A stretch of 24,314 nt of DNA from Parachlorella kessleri (taxonomy: Eukaryota > Chlorophyta > Trebouxiophyceae > Chlorellales > Chlorellaceae), in the NCBI GenBank assembly GCA_001598975.1, contig BBXU01002568.1, positions 1-24,314 of the forward strand, in the 5' to 3' direction. This document shows positions 12,901 through 21,974 of the stretch, piece after piece. The notes under the pieces were generated by a model that was not told the origin of the DNA, searched no databases, and worked only from the letters and a program-made list of their open reading frames with translations. The translations under genes were made by a program, and so were the position numbers. Within the stretch, counting starts at the first letter, position 1, and every line of letters starts with the position of its first letter.

Positions 12901-15900
12901 CCCAGACGCCGCCATGCTCGTCCAGCGCCTGCCTGTCTTCTACAAGCAGCGCGACGCACACTTCTACCCGGCCTTCTGCTGGGCCGTCCCCCAGGTTGTG
13001 ATGAAGGCGCCCTGGTCTTTCCTGGAGACTTGGATCTGGACGCTCATGGTGTACTTCATGGTGAGTCAGCATAGGCCAGTCAGTGTGTCATGTCAGATGG
13101 ATCTCATGCTATTCCTGCTGGCCTCCACGGCAACTGATGGCATCTGCCATTTTACGGCAAGCTATGCTGCTTGGGGTGCTGTTTTGGGGGAGGAGGAGGG
13201 GAAGGAGGGTGGTGTGTGAATCTGGCCTGCGCACGCTGTGTTCAGTCCCGCAAAGACACCCTTTGCATCCCAGGCGGCTGTGGGAGTGGAGCCCTTGCCC
13301 AATGTCCTTCAAGCCTGCCTACCTTCTTACTGCACTTGCACACAAAGCTGGAGCCGGGCGGTGGGTGGTCCCTGCCGGTGTACCCTCAGCCGCCAATCGC
13401 AAGAGTCAGTGGGTTGCATCAGGATACTTACCTGGTCACTGTCTTCTCACCCATGTGTGCTGCAGGTCGGCTTCAGCACAAGCGTGCGCCTGCTGGTGTT
13501 CTGGGGCGTCCTGTTTGTCGCGGCCTTGTTCTCCAGGACGTGCTTCATGGCAATCGCCTGCATTGGCCGCACGCAGAGTGTGGCCACCGCGATGCAGGTT
13601 AGAGTAACCATGAGAAGTGATGGCAGGCATACTGTGCTGTGAGTGCTCAGTTTCACCTGCTGCATTGCTGTTACCTGGCCGTGGCCCCAGATGTCTCCCG
13701 TTGGGCAGGCAAAGCGCTGGGGGTGCTTCCCTGCAGCAAAGCGCTGTGCACATGCCATGGATCAGGTCCCGGCAAATCATTGAACTGCTGAATGCAGAGC
13801 TTCTGTATTCTCGTCTTCGTCTCGACCTCGGGGTTTACCCTTTTGAGCAGCGACATCCCCGTTGTCTGGAAAGGTGAGGGAGGCCTCCTTCTTACCACAT
13901 CATGTTGATGATTTGCTTTGCAGCATCCTGGGGCATTGCAAGCCTAGAGTGTGGCGGCGGGTATGGTTGTGGGTTAGCCTGGGGCCTGTCAGTTTGCCAC
14001 CTATGAGACTGATTTTCACATATCAGACTCAGAACTCTGTGCTGTGCAGAGGCTCACTATGCAAATCCTATAGCATACTTCATCGATGCTGTCCTCGTGA
14101 ATGAGGTGGGCAGCAGCATTAGCGGCCTCCACAGCCTTACAGCTGGGCAGTGACTTGGCTAACACACAGGCCGTAGGAATCTGCGAATATGTACCAGCCT
14201 CGCCACAGCACTATCTTATGGGCGGTTCCATCTGTGCACACGTATTGCTAAAGCATTTGCATGGGGAGAGTGGCAGGCGCCTGCCAGCTTCATCGTCAGT
14301 CTATCTTAGTGAGGCACATTATGCGCACCAGACATGCAGACTGTTTGGCTAGAGAATCACCCCACCCCCGTTTCCCATGCTGCCCGATCACGATCCCTCG
14401 ACGCATTGGCCCGTGCTGTGCGCGCAGATGACAAGCTCAGACTGGGACACGCCCGTGGCTGGGGGGCGGACACTTGGGGAGGCCTCTTTGATAAGGAGGT
14501 GAGCATCATTATACTTGCACCGTACTTGCATGGCCCATCCCTGAGGTGCATATGCGAGGGACTGCAGCCACCTGGTGTGGCCATGCCAGCCCTGGTATCC
14601 GTCACACCCATGGAAAGCCGCCCTTTTGCAGTGGAGCCGAGTGTTGCAAGAGGAAAGCCTGGCTTTGCAACATGGCAGCCGGGCAGCTGATGGCTGATGG
14701 CAGCTGATGGCTCGTGGGAAACTGTGTTACATCACTTGAGGCCTTCACCAAGGCTCTCGGACAAACGACAGAAGCCCCGGCCAAGCTGAGCTGCTGCTTT
14801 GCGCCTATGCAGGGGATTTCCCACCGACTACAAGTTTGTGTGGATAGCCATCTTCGCCTGGGGTGTGGGAGCCACCATCACCAACATTGGCATCATGGTC
14901 CTGGCCCTCAAGTACCTGTCAGGTAAGACGGCATCAGTCAGGGAGGCTCCCCCCCCTTCAGGGGCATACCAAGCTCCACGCCAGTGTGGCCGCGGGTGGC
15001 GCAAGTGGGCAGAACTGGCAAGGTGGTGCTTCTGCAAAAAAAATTGACTTTTTAAAAAACTGCCCCTGCCCATGTAGACAGGGGCCCTCTTGTCAAATTT
15101 GGCTGCCCCCTAGCATAGCATGGCACTGAATGAGCCACGCGCTGAATTGAAGGGCCATCGGGGTGGAACCGAGCCGTAAAGCTACCTGCAGTGTCTGCTT
15201 CACACCCCTCGTGCCCTTCTCTGAGCCGTCTGTAGAAGGTGCACGCTCAGGTCAGTTGCCTGTTTTGTTGTTGCAGAGGTCAAAGGCACTACCATCGTCT
15301 CGGAGGCCTTCCTGGCGGAGCGGGGCGGCAGCCCACCCATACTCGACCTCAAGCTGGATGTGGAAGACCAGCCCACAGGTGAGGCGTGCACAAGCGGTGG
15401 TGCGGCGGAAGCTAAGGGTGTGACAAGTCTGATGTGGTGAGACCCGCCAAAGTCATGACTCAGCTAAGAGGTCCAAAAAAGCGGGACCTAGGCACGGCAC
15501 CACTACCGCCGGTGCTGCATTTTGCGCCCAGCGCCTTGCAGCATGGGCAGGCGCATGGCATTTCCACCACAATTGAAACTGGCGCACTGCCTCCCCTGCC
15601 CCAGGAGCTGCCGTTGAGCTGCACAAGCTGGACATGGAGCAGGGCTCAAATGGGAAGGCCCAGGGCGGTGCTTCCAAGGACAACGCGGCTGGTGGGGCGG
15701 CAAGCGGGGGCCTGACGTTCAAGCGGCTGTGCCTGACCTTCAAGGACGTGCGCTACTCGGTGCCCATCCCCAAGGCAAGTGTTGCCCACGAGAGTGATAG
15801 CATGCTGAGGGTGCAAGGCGCTGCTCAAACGCTGGCAGCATGGCCGGATGGGAGAGGAGTTAAAACATGCCCAGAGGCCCCTGTCGGCATCCAGTGTGTC

Positions 15901-18900
15901 TGCTGTGCTTGTCCCTGGCTTGCCTCGCTGAGTCGGGGCTGCCTCCGGCCCTGTGCAACGCCCACCTAGCTGCCATCCTCAGATCTGCAGCACAGCCTAA
16001 GCATGAACACCTCCGCCACTGGCCATTTGTAGGAGGATGCTGGCGCGCCTGTGCACACCCAGGAGGGCCCCCACGCGGGGCAGCTGATGCTGCTAAAGGG
16101 CATCACCGGCTGCTTCAGGCCGGGGGTGCTGACGGCCCTCATGGGGGCCAGCGGTGCCGGCAAGACGACGCTCATGGTGCGCTCAGACCTAAGCCTCCCT
16201 TCCATGCATAGCTTCACCCTCCCTCCTTTGCGGTGCTCAAAGCGTGCAGTTGTGGTGTTGCCAAGGCAACCTGGTATGGAGGTGCAGCGCAACATGGCTA
16301 CTGAAGACCAGGTCGCATCTTTTGTGCCACGGCACTGCACCATCATGCAAGTTCTAGCTGCAATACCCCCCCCCGCCCCGGCATCCTAGCAGCATTGCTA
16401 CAAGTGGGTGGGCTGTGTCAGCATGCGAAGCAGGCCAGCAAGACCCAGGAGAGTGCAGGAGTCCTCCTGTAGGTCCCTGCGGTACATAGGATGCCCCCAG
16501 AAGGCCAGGTGACTACAGGGATACTGGTGAAGCACCATGGACCACTGCAGGATTAGTACAAAAGAAGCCGGAGGCTTCCCCATAACATTGGTGTCACTGC
16601 ACGGTCATTTCTGGTGCAGGATGTGCTGGCTGCCCGCAAGACGGAGGGCACCATCACGGGGGAGGTGCTGCTCAACGGTTTCCCCAAAGATCCGAAGACC
16701 TTTGCGCGCATCGTAGGCTATGTGGTAAGCAAGATAGGCAGCAGGAAAGGCTCACTGCAGGGTAGAAGCCAGCACGCCGTGCATACCACACGCGGAGGTG
16801 CTCCTTTGCATGTCTGAGGTGTACTCCAACTGCAAGCGTGTAAATATGTATGGAGTCCAGCCGCATGCTGACTGTCCCCAAGCACACCACCCCTGGTGCA
16901 TGACGCTGAAAGCCACACACTGGCATTTCGATTACGAGCAGACTAGGGTGGGCTGTCCGCTCAAGGCTGCATGGGTTGGCGTTACACCAAACTCGTCTGC
17001 AGAGGCTGCCCAGCGTACTATGAGGCATACCAGCGGCAGCTTTGAAAGCTTCTTTTTGGTTGCTAAGCCCAAGTGACTCTTTCAAACTCGTCTGCCTGGT
17101 TAGTACTGCAGGAGCAAACCGACATCCACCTGCCCGAGACCACGGTCCACGAGGCCCTGGTGTTCAGCGCGCAGCTCAGGCTGCCCTCCAACACCCCCAG
17201 CACGGTCCTGCACAGCTTCGTGGACGAGGTGCGTGTTGGGAAGCGGTCTCGAGCGGTGTTGGTGTCTCTTGCCGTTCCTGCGGTCTTTTCGCCTCAGCCC
17301 CAGTCCAACCGCCACATGACGGGTGGCAGCTGCCAGCCGCTCGGCACTTGTGATCTGCTTCCCACCATGTCCCAATCGACCATGCCATCACTAGCCCACT
17401 GTGCTCTATTGGCTGGCATGCCTGCAACTCAGGTTGCATTACAGCACCTCCTGTTTCCACCGGCCTGCTATGGCATGACATGCCAAGCTTCCCTTGCCCA
17501 TCGCCGCAGATGGAGGCCCTTGTTGAGCTGAACAGCATCCGCGACTCTCCCGTGGGCCTGCCGGGCGGGTCGGGGCTGTCTGTGGAGCAGCGCAAGCGCC
17601 TCACCATTGCTGTGGAGCTTGTTGCCAACCCATCCATCGTCTTCATGGCAAGCACTCCACCCTGGTCCTGTGGAATGAGTCCACCAGCCTGTGCCAGCGT
17701 AGCCTGGGAATCTTTTTCATGTTTTCTGTGGGTGCCCCAAACCAGCGTAGCTTGCTGCACTTGGGGTGTGTATGTGCTGTCTGGGCACTTGTCCCATGCA
17801 AACCCACCGCTTGGGGTGCAAAGCTGCAAAGGGAAGATGAAAGCAAGCTTGTGCGTGTCGTGCTGGCTAATGCCGATGCTTGCAACCCTGCAGGATGAGC
17901 CAACATCCGGCCTGGATGCCCGTGCGGCCGCCATTGTCATGCGCACGGTATGGGCCCGGGGCCTTGCATGTATTGCAGCTTCCATGATCCAGCAGTCCTT
18001 GCGCAATGACTGAGCCATGCAGAGCCCGCCAAGCTTGCTTCCCACCCCTGCCTGCCCAACCTGCCAGGGCCAATTCATTCTATCTGTGAGGTTTCTTATT
18101 TAGGTAAGCTTGCCCATGCGAGCTTCGGGCTCCCGCCTGTAAAATTTAGCCGAGGGTGAACCTTACCCTTTGTGCCCCACCCTGCGTGACTGGTGCAGGT
18201 GCGCAACACCGTCAACACCGGGCGTACCGTCGTATGTACCATCCACCAGCCCTCCTATGAAATCTTTGAGGTGAGGGGTACGCCTGGCAATGTGTTTTGG
18301 TGACTTTTGATTGCAAGCATGTACTGCAGCCCCAGGCTGGCCCCTGCAGCAGCGGCAGAAGGTAAGCCGCCGATGCTTGCGGACTGAGCTGGACTGGCTG
18401 CTGGCTGGCTGGCTGGCGTGGCTGGCTGGTTTCATAGCCAAGGTACCAAGCACTCAGCATATGCGCTTGTAATGTAGGCCTTTGACGAGCTGCTGCTGCT
18501 GAAGCGTGGTGGCGAGACCATTTTTGCCGGCTCGGTCGGCAAGGATGCAGCCACCCTGATTGGCTACCTCTCCGCCGCCCCCCACGTGCCTTTGATCAAG
18601 CCCAGGCAAGCTGGCTGGCAACAGCAGGCCCCGGCTGGTTCACACCCAGAGAGAGTATCCTGGATAATGAGCAACCTGGAATCCTGCTTTCACCTTGCCT
18701 TGCCCCTCCCCAGCGGGTACTTCTACCTCTTTAGCTTGTGGCTAGCAGGGGCGCCGTCGTGATCCCAGCGTGCCTGGCGTTGCGATGCAAGTGGCCTGCA
18801 TGGGTGCAGGTACAACCCGGCCACATACATGCTGGAGGTGACCTCCCCAGCCGCTGAGGCAGCCACGGGTGTGAACTTTGCAGAGCGCTACCGGGAGAGC

Positions 18901-21900
18901 GAGGCAGCCAGGCGAGAAATGAGGGGCACCGCCCAGCGCTGTCTCCTCCTGGCTGGCACGTTGCTTGTGGGGAGGGGGCACCACTTGGGCCCCAGTAGGG
19001 CTCAGCTGCGTGCATTGGTCTTGTTATACTGCATGCTCCGCAATGCCCACCGTGTTTGGTCTCTTCGAGGTCTAGGAGGGATATAAGTAGGTCGGACCAT
19101 CCCGCAGTCATACATTCCTACAGCAAGATGGGAGCCCGCTTGCCCCCACATGGCCTGTAAAGAGAATGGTCATGGATGTGTTCCGGCCGCTCTGCAGGTC
19201 GGTGGATGCCCTAGTGGAGTTGCTGGCCAAGCCCCCCGAGGGCGACGCCCCGCTGCGCTACGAGGACCTGCACGTGGCGGGCGCGGGCCGCCAGCTGAGG
19301 GTGCTGCTGGGCCGCAACTTTAGGCAGTATGCGCGGGCGCTGGACTACAATGGCACCCGGGTGCTCATCACCATAGTCATCTCCATCTGCTATGGCACGC
19401 TGTACATCAACAAGGTGGGGAGAATTGTTGAGGCCATCAACAGCTGGGGACCTGTCACAGATGCCTGACGGCCATGGCAGGTGTGGGTGTCTTGGGGTGT
19501 GGGTGGGGGTGGGAGGGGGGGTTAACCAAGGCACCGCAAATGCTGAAATGGCCAGGACACATGCAGGCCTGCAAGTGCGGCAGCACTACTCCGCACACGA
19601 TACTGTTGAGGCTACCTGTCCTTGCCTTGCGTCTCGGCTACCACATGGTAGGGGTAAGCAGTATGGGACCCCTTCCTTGAGCCGCAGGGGGGCCAGACGA
19701 GCACCTTTGGTGGCGTTTTCAACATCACTGGCGCCCTGTACCAGACCGTGCTCCTGCTGGGAGTGATGGAATGCCTGATGGTGCTGGACGTCATCAGCAC
19801 GCGCAGGTGACTGCAATGGTGGTCGGCTTCTTCCTGCATCGTGCGGCGACACAGTATAGCAGCTGGTGACAGCATCACACCTGGAAGCATGTGCGGGTTT
19901 TCCCTGGTGCAGGGTGTAAAATCAGCGCCCCTGGGCATGCTGGAGTGCCTGCCACTCTCATTTGCTGCCATGTCTTGGAGGTAAGCCTGTCCTTGCATTG
20001 CAGCCCTGGCCATCAACGGTACCCACTGTAGTGCAGGGCGGTGTACTACCGCGAGCATGCGGCAGGCATGTACCACTCGGTGGCCTACTCACTAGCAGAG
20101 CTGCTGGTGGAGGTGCCCTACGTCGCGGTCCAGTCCATGGTGGCCAGCCTCATCATCTACTGGTGGGTGCTGTAGTTCCTTGCACATGGGGGGTTGGGGG
20201 TGGGGTGGGGGGGGTTGTAAATACATAGAGATGAGAATCCTGTGGGCCATGCTGCCACATGGAAGCTGCAGGAGCTGAAGTCTGCTGGGTTGTGTGTGAG
20301 AGAGAGCGCTGGTGTTGCTTCCAGAGCGGCTGGACCAAGCATCAGTTCTGGTTGGGTATTGACAGGGGTGGAAGGCAGGCCAATCATGTACAGCATGTGT
20401 GGGCTGGTGTAGAGGCTGAACATTTATCTTCGCCTCACCTCCTCAACCTTGGCCTTTCCTCTGATGCAGGGTCGTCGGATTCGAATCTGATGCAGGCAAG
20501 TCTGAGGACACAGCACAACTGCACTGCCACATGGCTCCAATACAGCACTACTGGCCTGCCACATGGCTCCAGCACAGCAACATTGGCCTGCCACTGCGTT
20601 TGCCCGTTGCACGGTGGCCACCTGATGGCGACAAGGTTGGCTATCATCATGCTTTGCACGGAAGTGGCCCGCGCTTCAGCAAGCCGTTGACTTGGTTTTC
20701 TTTCCCTGCAGGGAAATTCTTCTTCTTCTGGCTGGGCATTTACCTCTCTCTGCTCTACTGGTGCTTCTTTGGTGAGTTCTGCAGTGTGTCTGGATTTAAG
20801 CGTGCAGCTCAAACTCACCAGGACACCACTGTGTGCCTAGCCAGGGTCCGTGCGTTGCCTGCTGGTGTCTCCCCAAGCAACTACGAGCGAGGCGGCCTGC
20901 TGTGCTACCAGAGAAGGATTGGGGTGCACGCAGAGATTGAAGACTGCGCTCACCAGGGTTTCTCACTTAATCAGCTAATCTTAACCGTGTGTAGCATGAG
21001 CCATCACTGCCGGGCAAGTGCGAAGGCTGCTTGGTATCATCATTTTGCAAACACTCGATAGGGTTAGCGCCTGAACAAGCCGTTCTCCTTTTATGCAGGC
21101 ATTCAGAACGTGCACATTACTCCTGCACTTCCGTTGGCCAATGCCTTCTCAGCGCTATTTATTGGTGCGTGGATTCCGCCTGCTGAGGGCCTGCCGGCTC
21201 TCCATATCACGTCTGTTGCTTGTCTATCTCACCACCCCTATCAGCAGCTGGGCCTGGGAAGGTTGTTATGCATCCGCGGTCTCCCGCAGTCGCTCAACTG
21301 GTTCGTGAGTGCATTGTTCTTCATGATGCATGGCACTTGTGGGTGGCTCCCTGCCTAAAAGAATACCATATATATGGCTCGTTTACCCCTGGCCATGCGG
21401 TGCTGCAGCCGTGTTCAACGTCTTCTGCGGCTACCTCAAGCCCGAGCCCCAGATTGGGTCTGGGTGGATCTGGGCCAACTACGCGGATCCCCTGAAGTGG
21501 TCGCTCTACTCCCTCATTGTTGGGCAGCTGGGGGACATGGATGACAAGCTCATCACCCTGGACGATGGAGAGGTGAGAGCCGTGCAGTTGCTGCTGAAAT
21601 GCGGTCTGCCTTGCGCCGCCGAAGACTGAAAAATAACCTGCTTTCGTGAGTACCCTGCAAGGCCATCGTTGGTACTGGCTTCTTAGGCGGGTTCCTTAGG
21701 GTCGATCCTGTGGTAAGGGTCCCAACTGCTAGCGGGCTGCCGACGGCGGGCACAGCGGCGGGCAGTTGGGCCCAGGCTGAGCACATTAGTGTAGTAGTCA
21801 TCCGGGGTGCTGCCGTACCTGCAGGTGGTGACTATACCCACCTTCCTGGAGTCCTACTTCGGCTACAAGAACTCCATGAAAGGGTGGACCATCTTCATCC

Positions 21901-21974
21901 TCGTGGCCTACATTGTGTTCTTTGGCTTCAACGCCACCCTGGCTCTCAACCGCCTGAACTTCATGCGCCGCTGA
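6999..21974 (+). CDS. Full-size PDR-type (ABCG) ABC transporter, 1,456 aa, 39 exons
   Basis: An ATP-driven membrane exporter of the pleiotropic drug resistance family, with the reverse order NBD1-TMD1-NBD2-TMD2. Exon coordinates are in the four domain entries below. All 38 junctions keep phase and sum to 4,371 nt; plant PDR proteins are typically about 1,420-1,470 aa, so the gene looks complete and intact. The start ATG at 6999 is matched by the tandem paralogue at 23496 (both begin MAVAAA). The C-terminus LNFMRR followed by TGA resembles the conserved plant PDR end. Plant homologues sit mainly in the plasma membrane and export terpenoids, lipids, hormones or toxic compounds; the substrate here cannot be read from sequence. 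The gene is divergent from its left neighbour and tandem with its right one. Five introns appear to be GC-AG. Identity is very secure; junctions around exons 30-32 and exon 19 are the least certain. Confidence 0.93.
8895..8920 (+). other. G-quadruplex motif in intron 5
   Basis: Four G-runs (GGGG, GGGG, GGGGGGG, GGG) separated by 2-3 bases lie on the sense strand about 42 nt after the donor of intron 5, so the motif would be present in the pre-mRNA. Confidence 0.6.
9841..9872 (+). repeat. 16-bp tandem duplication near the acceptor of intron 7
   Basis: The unit CTGTGCCTGGGCTAAT is followed at once by a second copy differing at one base (CTGTGCCTGGGCTACT), 11 bases before exon 8. Confidence 0.8.
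13172..13212 (+). other. G-rich tract in intron 16
   Basis: Repeated G-runs on the sense strand (GGGG, GGGGG, GG, GG, GGGG, GGG) sit within intron 16. They could fold as an RNA quadruplex, although loops are uneven. Confidence 0.4.
15036..15113 (+). repeat. A/T-rich insert-like segment with hairpin in intron 21
   Basis: A run of eight As and an A/T-rich stretch are followed by a perfect inverted repeat, GCCCCTG (15062-15068) and CAGGGGC (15079-15085) with a 10-nt loop. Then comes TTGTCAAATTTGGCTGCCCCCTAG cut short here as TTGTCAA...CCCCCTAG (15090-15113), which weakly resembles the start of the dispersed repeat at 22741. Its composition differs sharply from the surrounding intron. Confidence 0.4.
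15775..16032 (+). other. GC-AG intron 23
   Basis: The exon ends CCCAAG and the intron starts gcaagt, the consensus for GC donors. Splicing here joins Pro-Lys to Glu-Asp in phase and gives the expected spacing between YSVPIPK and Walker A. No GT donor nearby restores the frame. Confidence 0.85.
17648..17893 (+). other. GC-AG intron 27
   Basis: The donor is ATG|gcaagc and the acceptor ccctgcag. The splice joins VFM to DEPTSGLD across the Walker B motif of NBD2 with no residue lost, so the GC border is well constrained by one of the most conserved motifs in the family. Confidence 0.9.
18389..18430 (+). repeat. GGCT tetranucleotide microsatellite in intron 29
   Basis: An interrupted run of GCTG/GGCT units, with several perfect copies in a row between 18396 and 18430. 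No coding role is seen; it lies between exons 29 and 30. Confidence 0.75.
18606..18809 (+). other. GC-AG intron 30 (possibly split by a 3-nt microexon)
   Basis: The donor is CCCAG|gcaagc and the acceptor gggtgcag. Direct joining gives Pro-Arg-Tyr-Asn-Pro. A strong unused acceptor (tgcccctccccag) lies inside the intron at 18713, followed by CGG|gtac. Confidence 0.75.
18714..18716 (+). other. Possible 3-nt microexon (CGG) in intron 30
   Basis: The trinucleotide follows a strong acceptor (tgcccctccccag) and precedes a gt dinucleotide (gtactt). Inclusion would change Pro-Arg-Tyr-Asn-Pro to Pro-Ser-Gly-Tyr-Asn-Pro, restoring the glycine found in the conserved plant block GYNPATWMLEV. The donor is weak and 3-nt exons are very rare, so this is a hypothesis. 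Confidence 0.2.
18912..19197 (+). other. GC-AG intron 31
   Basis: The donor is CCAG|gcgaga and the acceptor ctctgcag. This joining gives [13 protein letters not shown], which matches family spacing. It is less certain than the other GC introns because a poor GT donor about 57 nt downstream, within the intron as called, also keeps phase. Confidence 0.65.
19494..19521 (+). other. G-quadruplex motif in intron 32
   Basis: Five sense-strand G-runs (4, 3, 5, 3 and 7 Gs) separated by 1-3 bases lie about 79 nt after the donor of intron 32. Confidence 0.65.
19913..19980 (+). other. Possible poison (cryptic) exon in intron 33
   Basis: A strong acceptor (ttttccctggtgcag) and a strong donor (TTGGAG|gtaagc) bound 68 nt. 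Included after exon 33 (phase 2), it would read Arg-Val then TAA, truncating the protein in TMD2. The normal 33-34 junction gives a full family match, so this exon is not part of the main product. Confidence 0.3.
20188..20214 (+). other. G-quadruplex motif in intron 34
   Basis: Four sense-strand G-runs of 6, 5, 4 and 8 Gs with loops of 2, 1 and 1 bases begin 25 nt after the donor of intron 34. This is the strongest quadruplex motif in the gene. Confidence 0.75.
20496..20711 (+). other. GC-AG intron 35
   Basis: The donor CAG|gcaagt is a perfect GC consensus and the acceptor is tttccctgcag. The splice joins GFESDA to GKFFFFW in phase, as expected for the loop before the fourth helix of TMD2. 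The intron carries a 32-bp minisatellite. Confidence 0.85.
20508..20598 (+). repeat. 32-bp minisatellite in intron 35
   Basis: Two adjacent 32-bp units occur at 20524-20555 and 20556-20587, starting CTGCCACATGGCTCCA and ending TGGC. They are flanked by partial units on both sides (ACAGCACAACTG on the left, CTGCCACTGCG on the right), for about 2.8 copies in total. Confidence 0.85.

Larger units (their letters stand above)
12159..15378 (+). other. PDR transporter exons 14-22: transmembrane domain 1
   Basis: Exons: 12159-12251, 12408-12495, 12857-13060, 13466-13597, 13798-13873, 14050-14105, 14428-14498, 14813-14922, 15277-15378. Six hydrophobic segments can be seen between residues ~520 and 770: around [29 protein letters not shown], the segment before [34 protein letters not shown], and [15 protein letters not shown]. 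The cytoplasmic loop carries [17 protein letters not shown], which closely matches the plant PDR consensus (LPVFYKQRD). The segment [16 protein letters not shown] is the usual block before the large external loop. Exon 19 (56 nt) is joined as Trp-Lys-Glu-Ala-His-Tyr, the only in-phase solution I found. Exon 22 begins the linker to NBD2. Confidence 0.88.
15605..18911 (+). other. PDR transporter exons 23-31: nucleotide-binding domain 2
   Basis: Exons: 15605-15774, 16033-16176, 16620-16724, 17112-17228, 17510-17647, 17894-17947, 18199-18270, 18478-18605, 18810-18911. NBD2 shows Walker A GASGAGKT (899-906), Q-loop Gln946 (GYVEQTDIH), signature LSVEQRKR (1006-1013), Walker B with DEPTSGLD (1030-1037) and H-loop His1063 ([11 protein letters not shown]). 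The signature departs from LSGGQ, as in other PDR proteins. Four introns touching this block start with GC rather than GT: after exons 23, 27, 30 and 31. Exon 31 is best ended at 18911 because that gives an ungapped fit to the family around [18 protein letters not shown] longer exon ending at an AC|gttgct donor is possible and would add about 19 residues. Confidence 0.87.
19198..21974 (+). other. PDR transporter exons 32-39: transmembrane domain 2
   Basis: Exons: 19198-19414, 19688-19806, 20037-20162, 20470-20495, 20712-20771, 21099-21164, 21409-21572, 21825-21974. The segment opens with [19 protein letters not shown], the usual amphipathic stretch before TMD2. Six hydrophobic segments follow: [16 protein letters not shown], the [17 protein letters not shown] region, the [17 protein letters not shown] region, [15 protein letters not shown], the [22 protein letters not shown] pair region, and [27 protein letters not shown] matches the plant block (VFYRERAAGMY). 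SLIVGQLGD and FLESYFGYK also match the family. The stop codon is at 21972-21974. Exon 35 is only 26 nt long and is followed by a GC-AG intron. Confidence 0.89.

Noticed and set aside
18912..18968. Extension of exon 31 to an AC|gttgct donor
   Set aside because: It keeps phase but adds about 19 residues that the family does not have and uses a poor donor; the GC donor at 18912 fits better.
6999..21974. Transporter as a pseudogene because no long continuous frame exists
   Set aside because: All 39 exons join in phase without a stop and give a full-length family protein; the fragmentation is due to introns.
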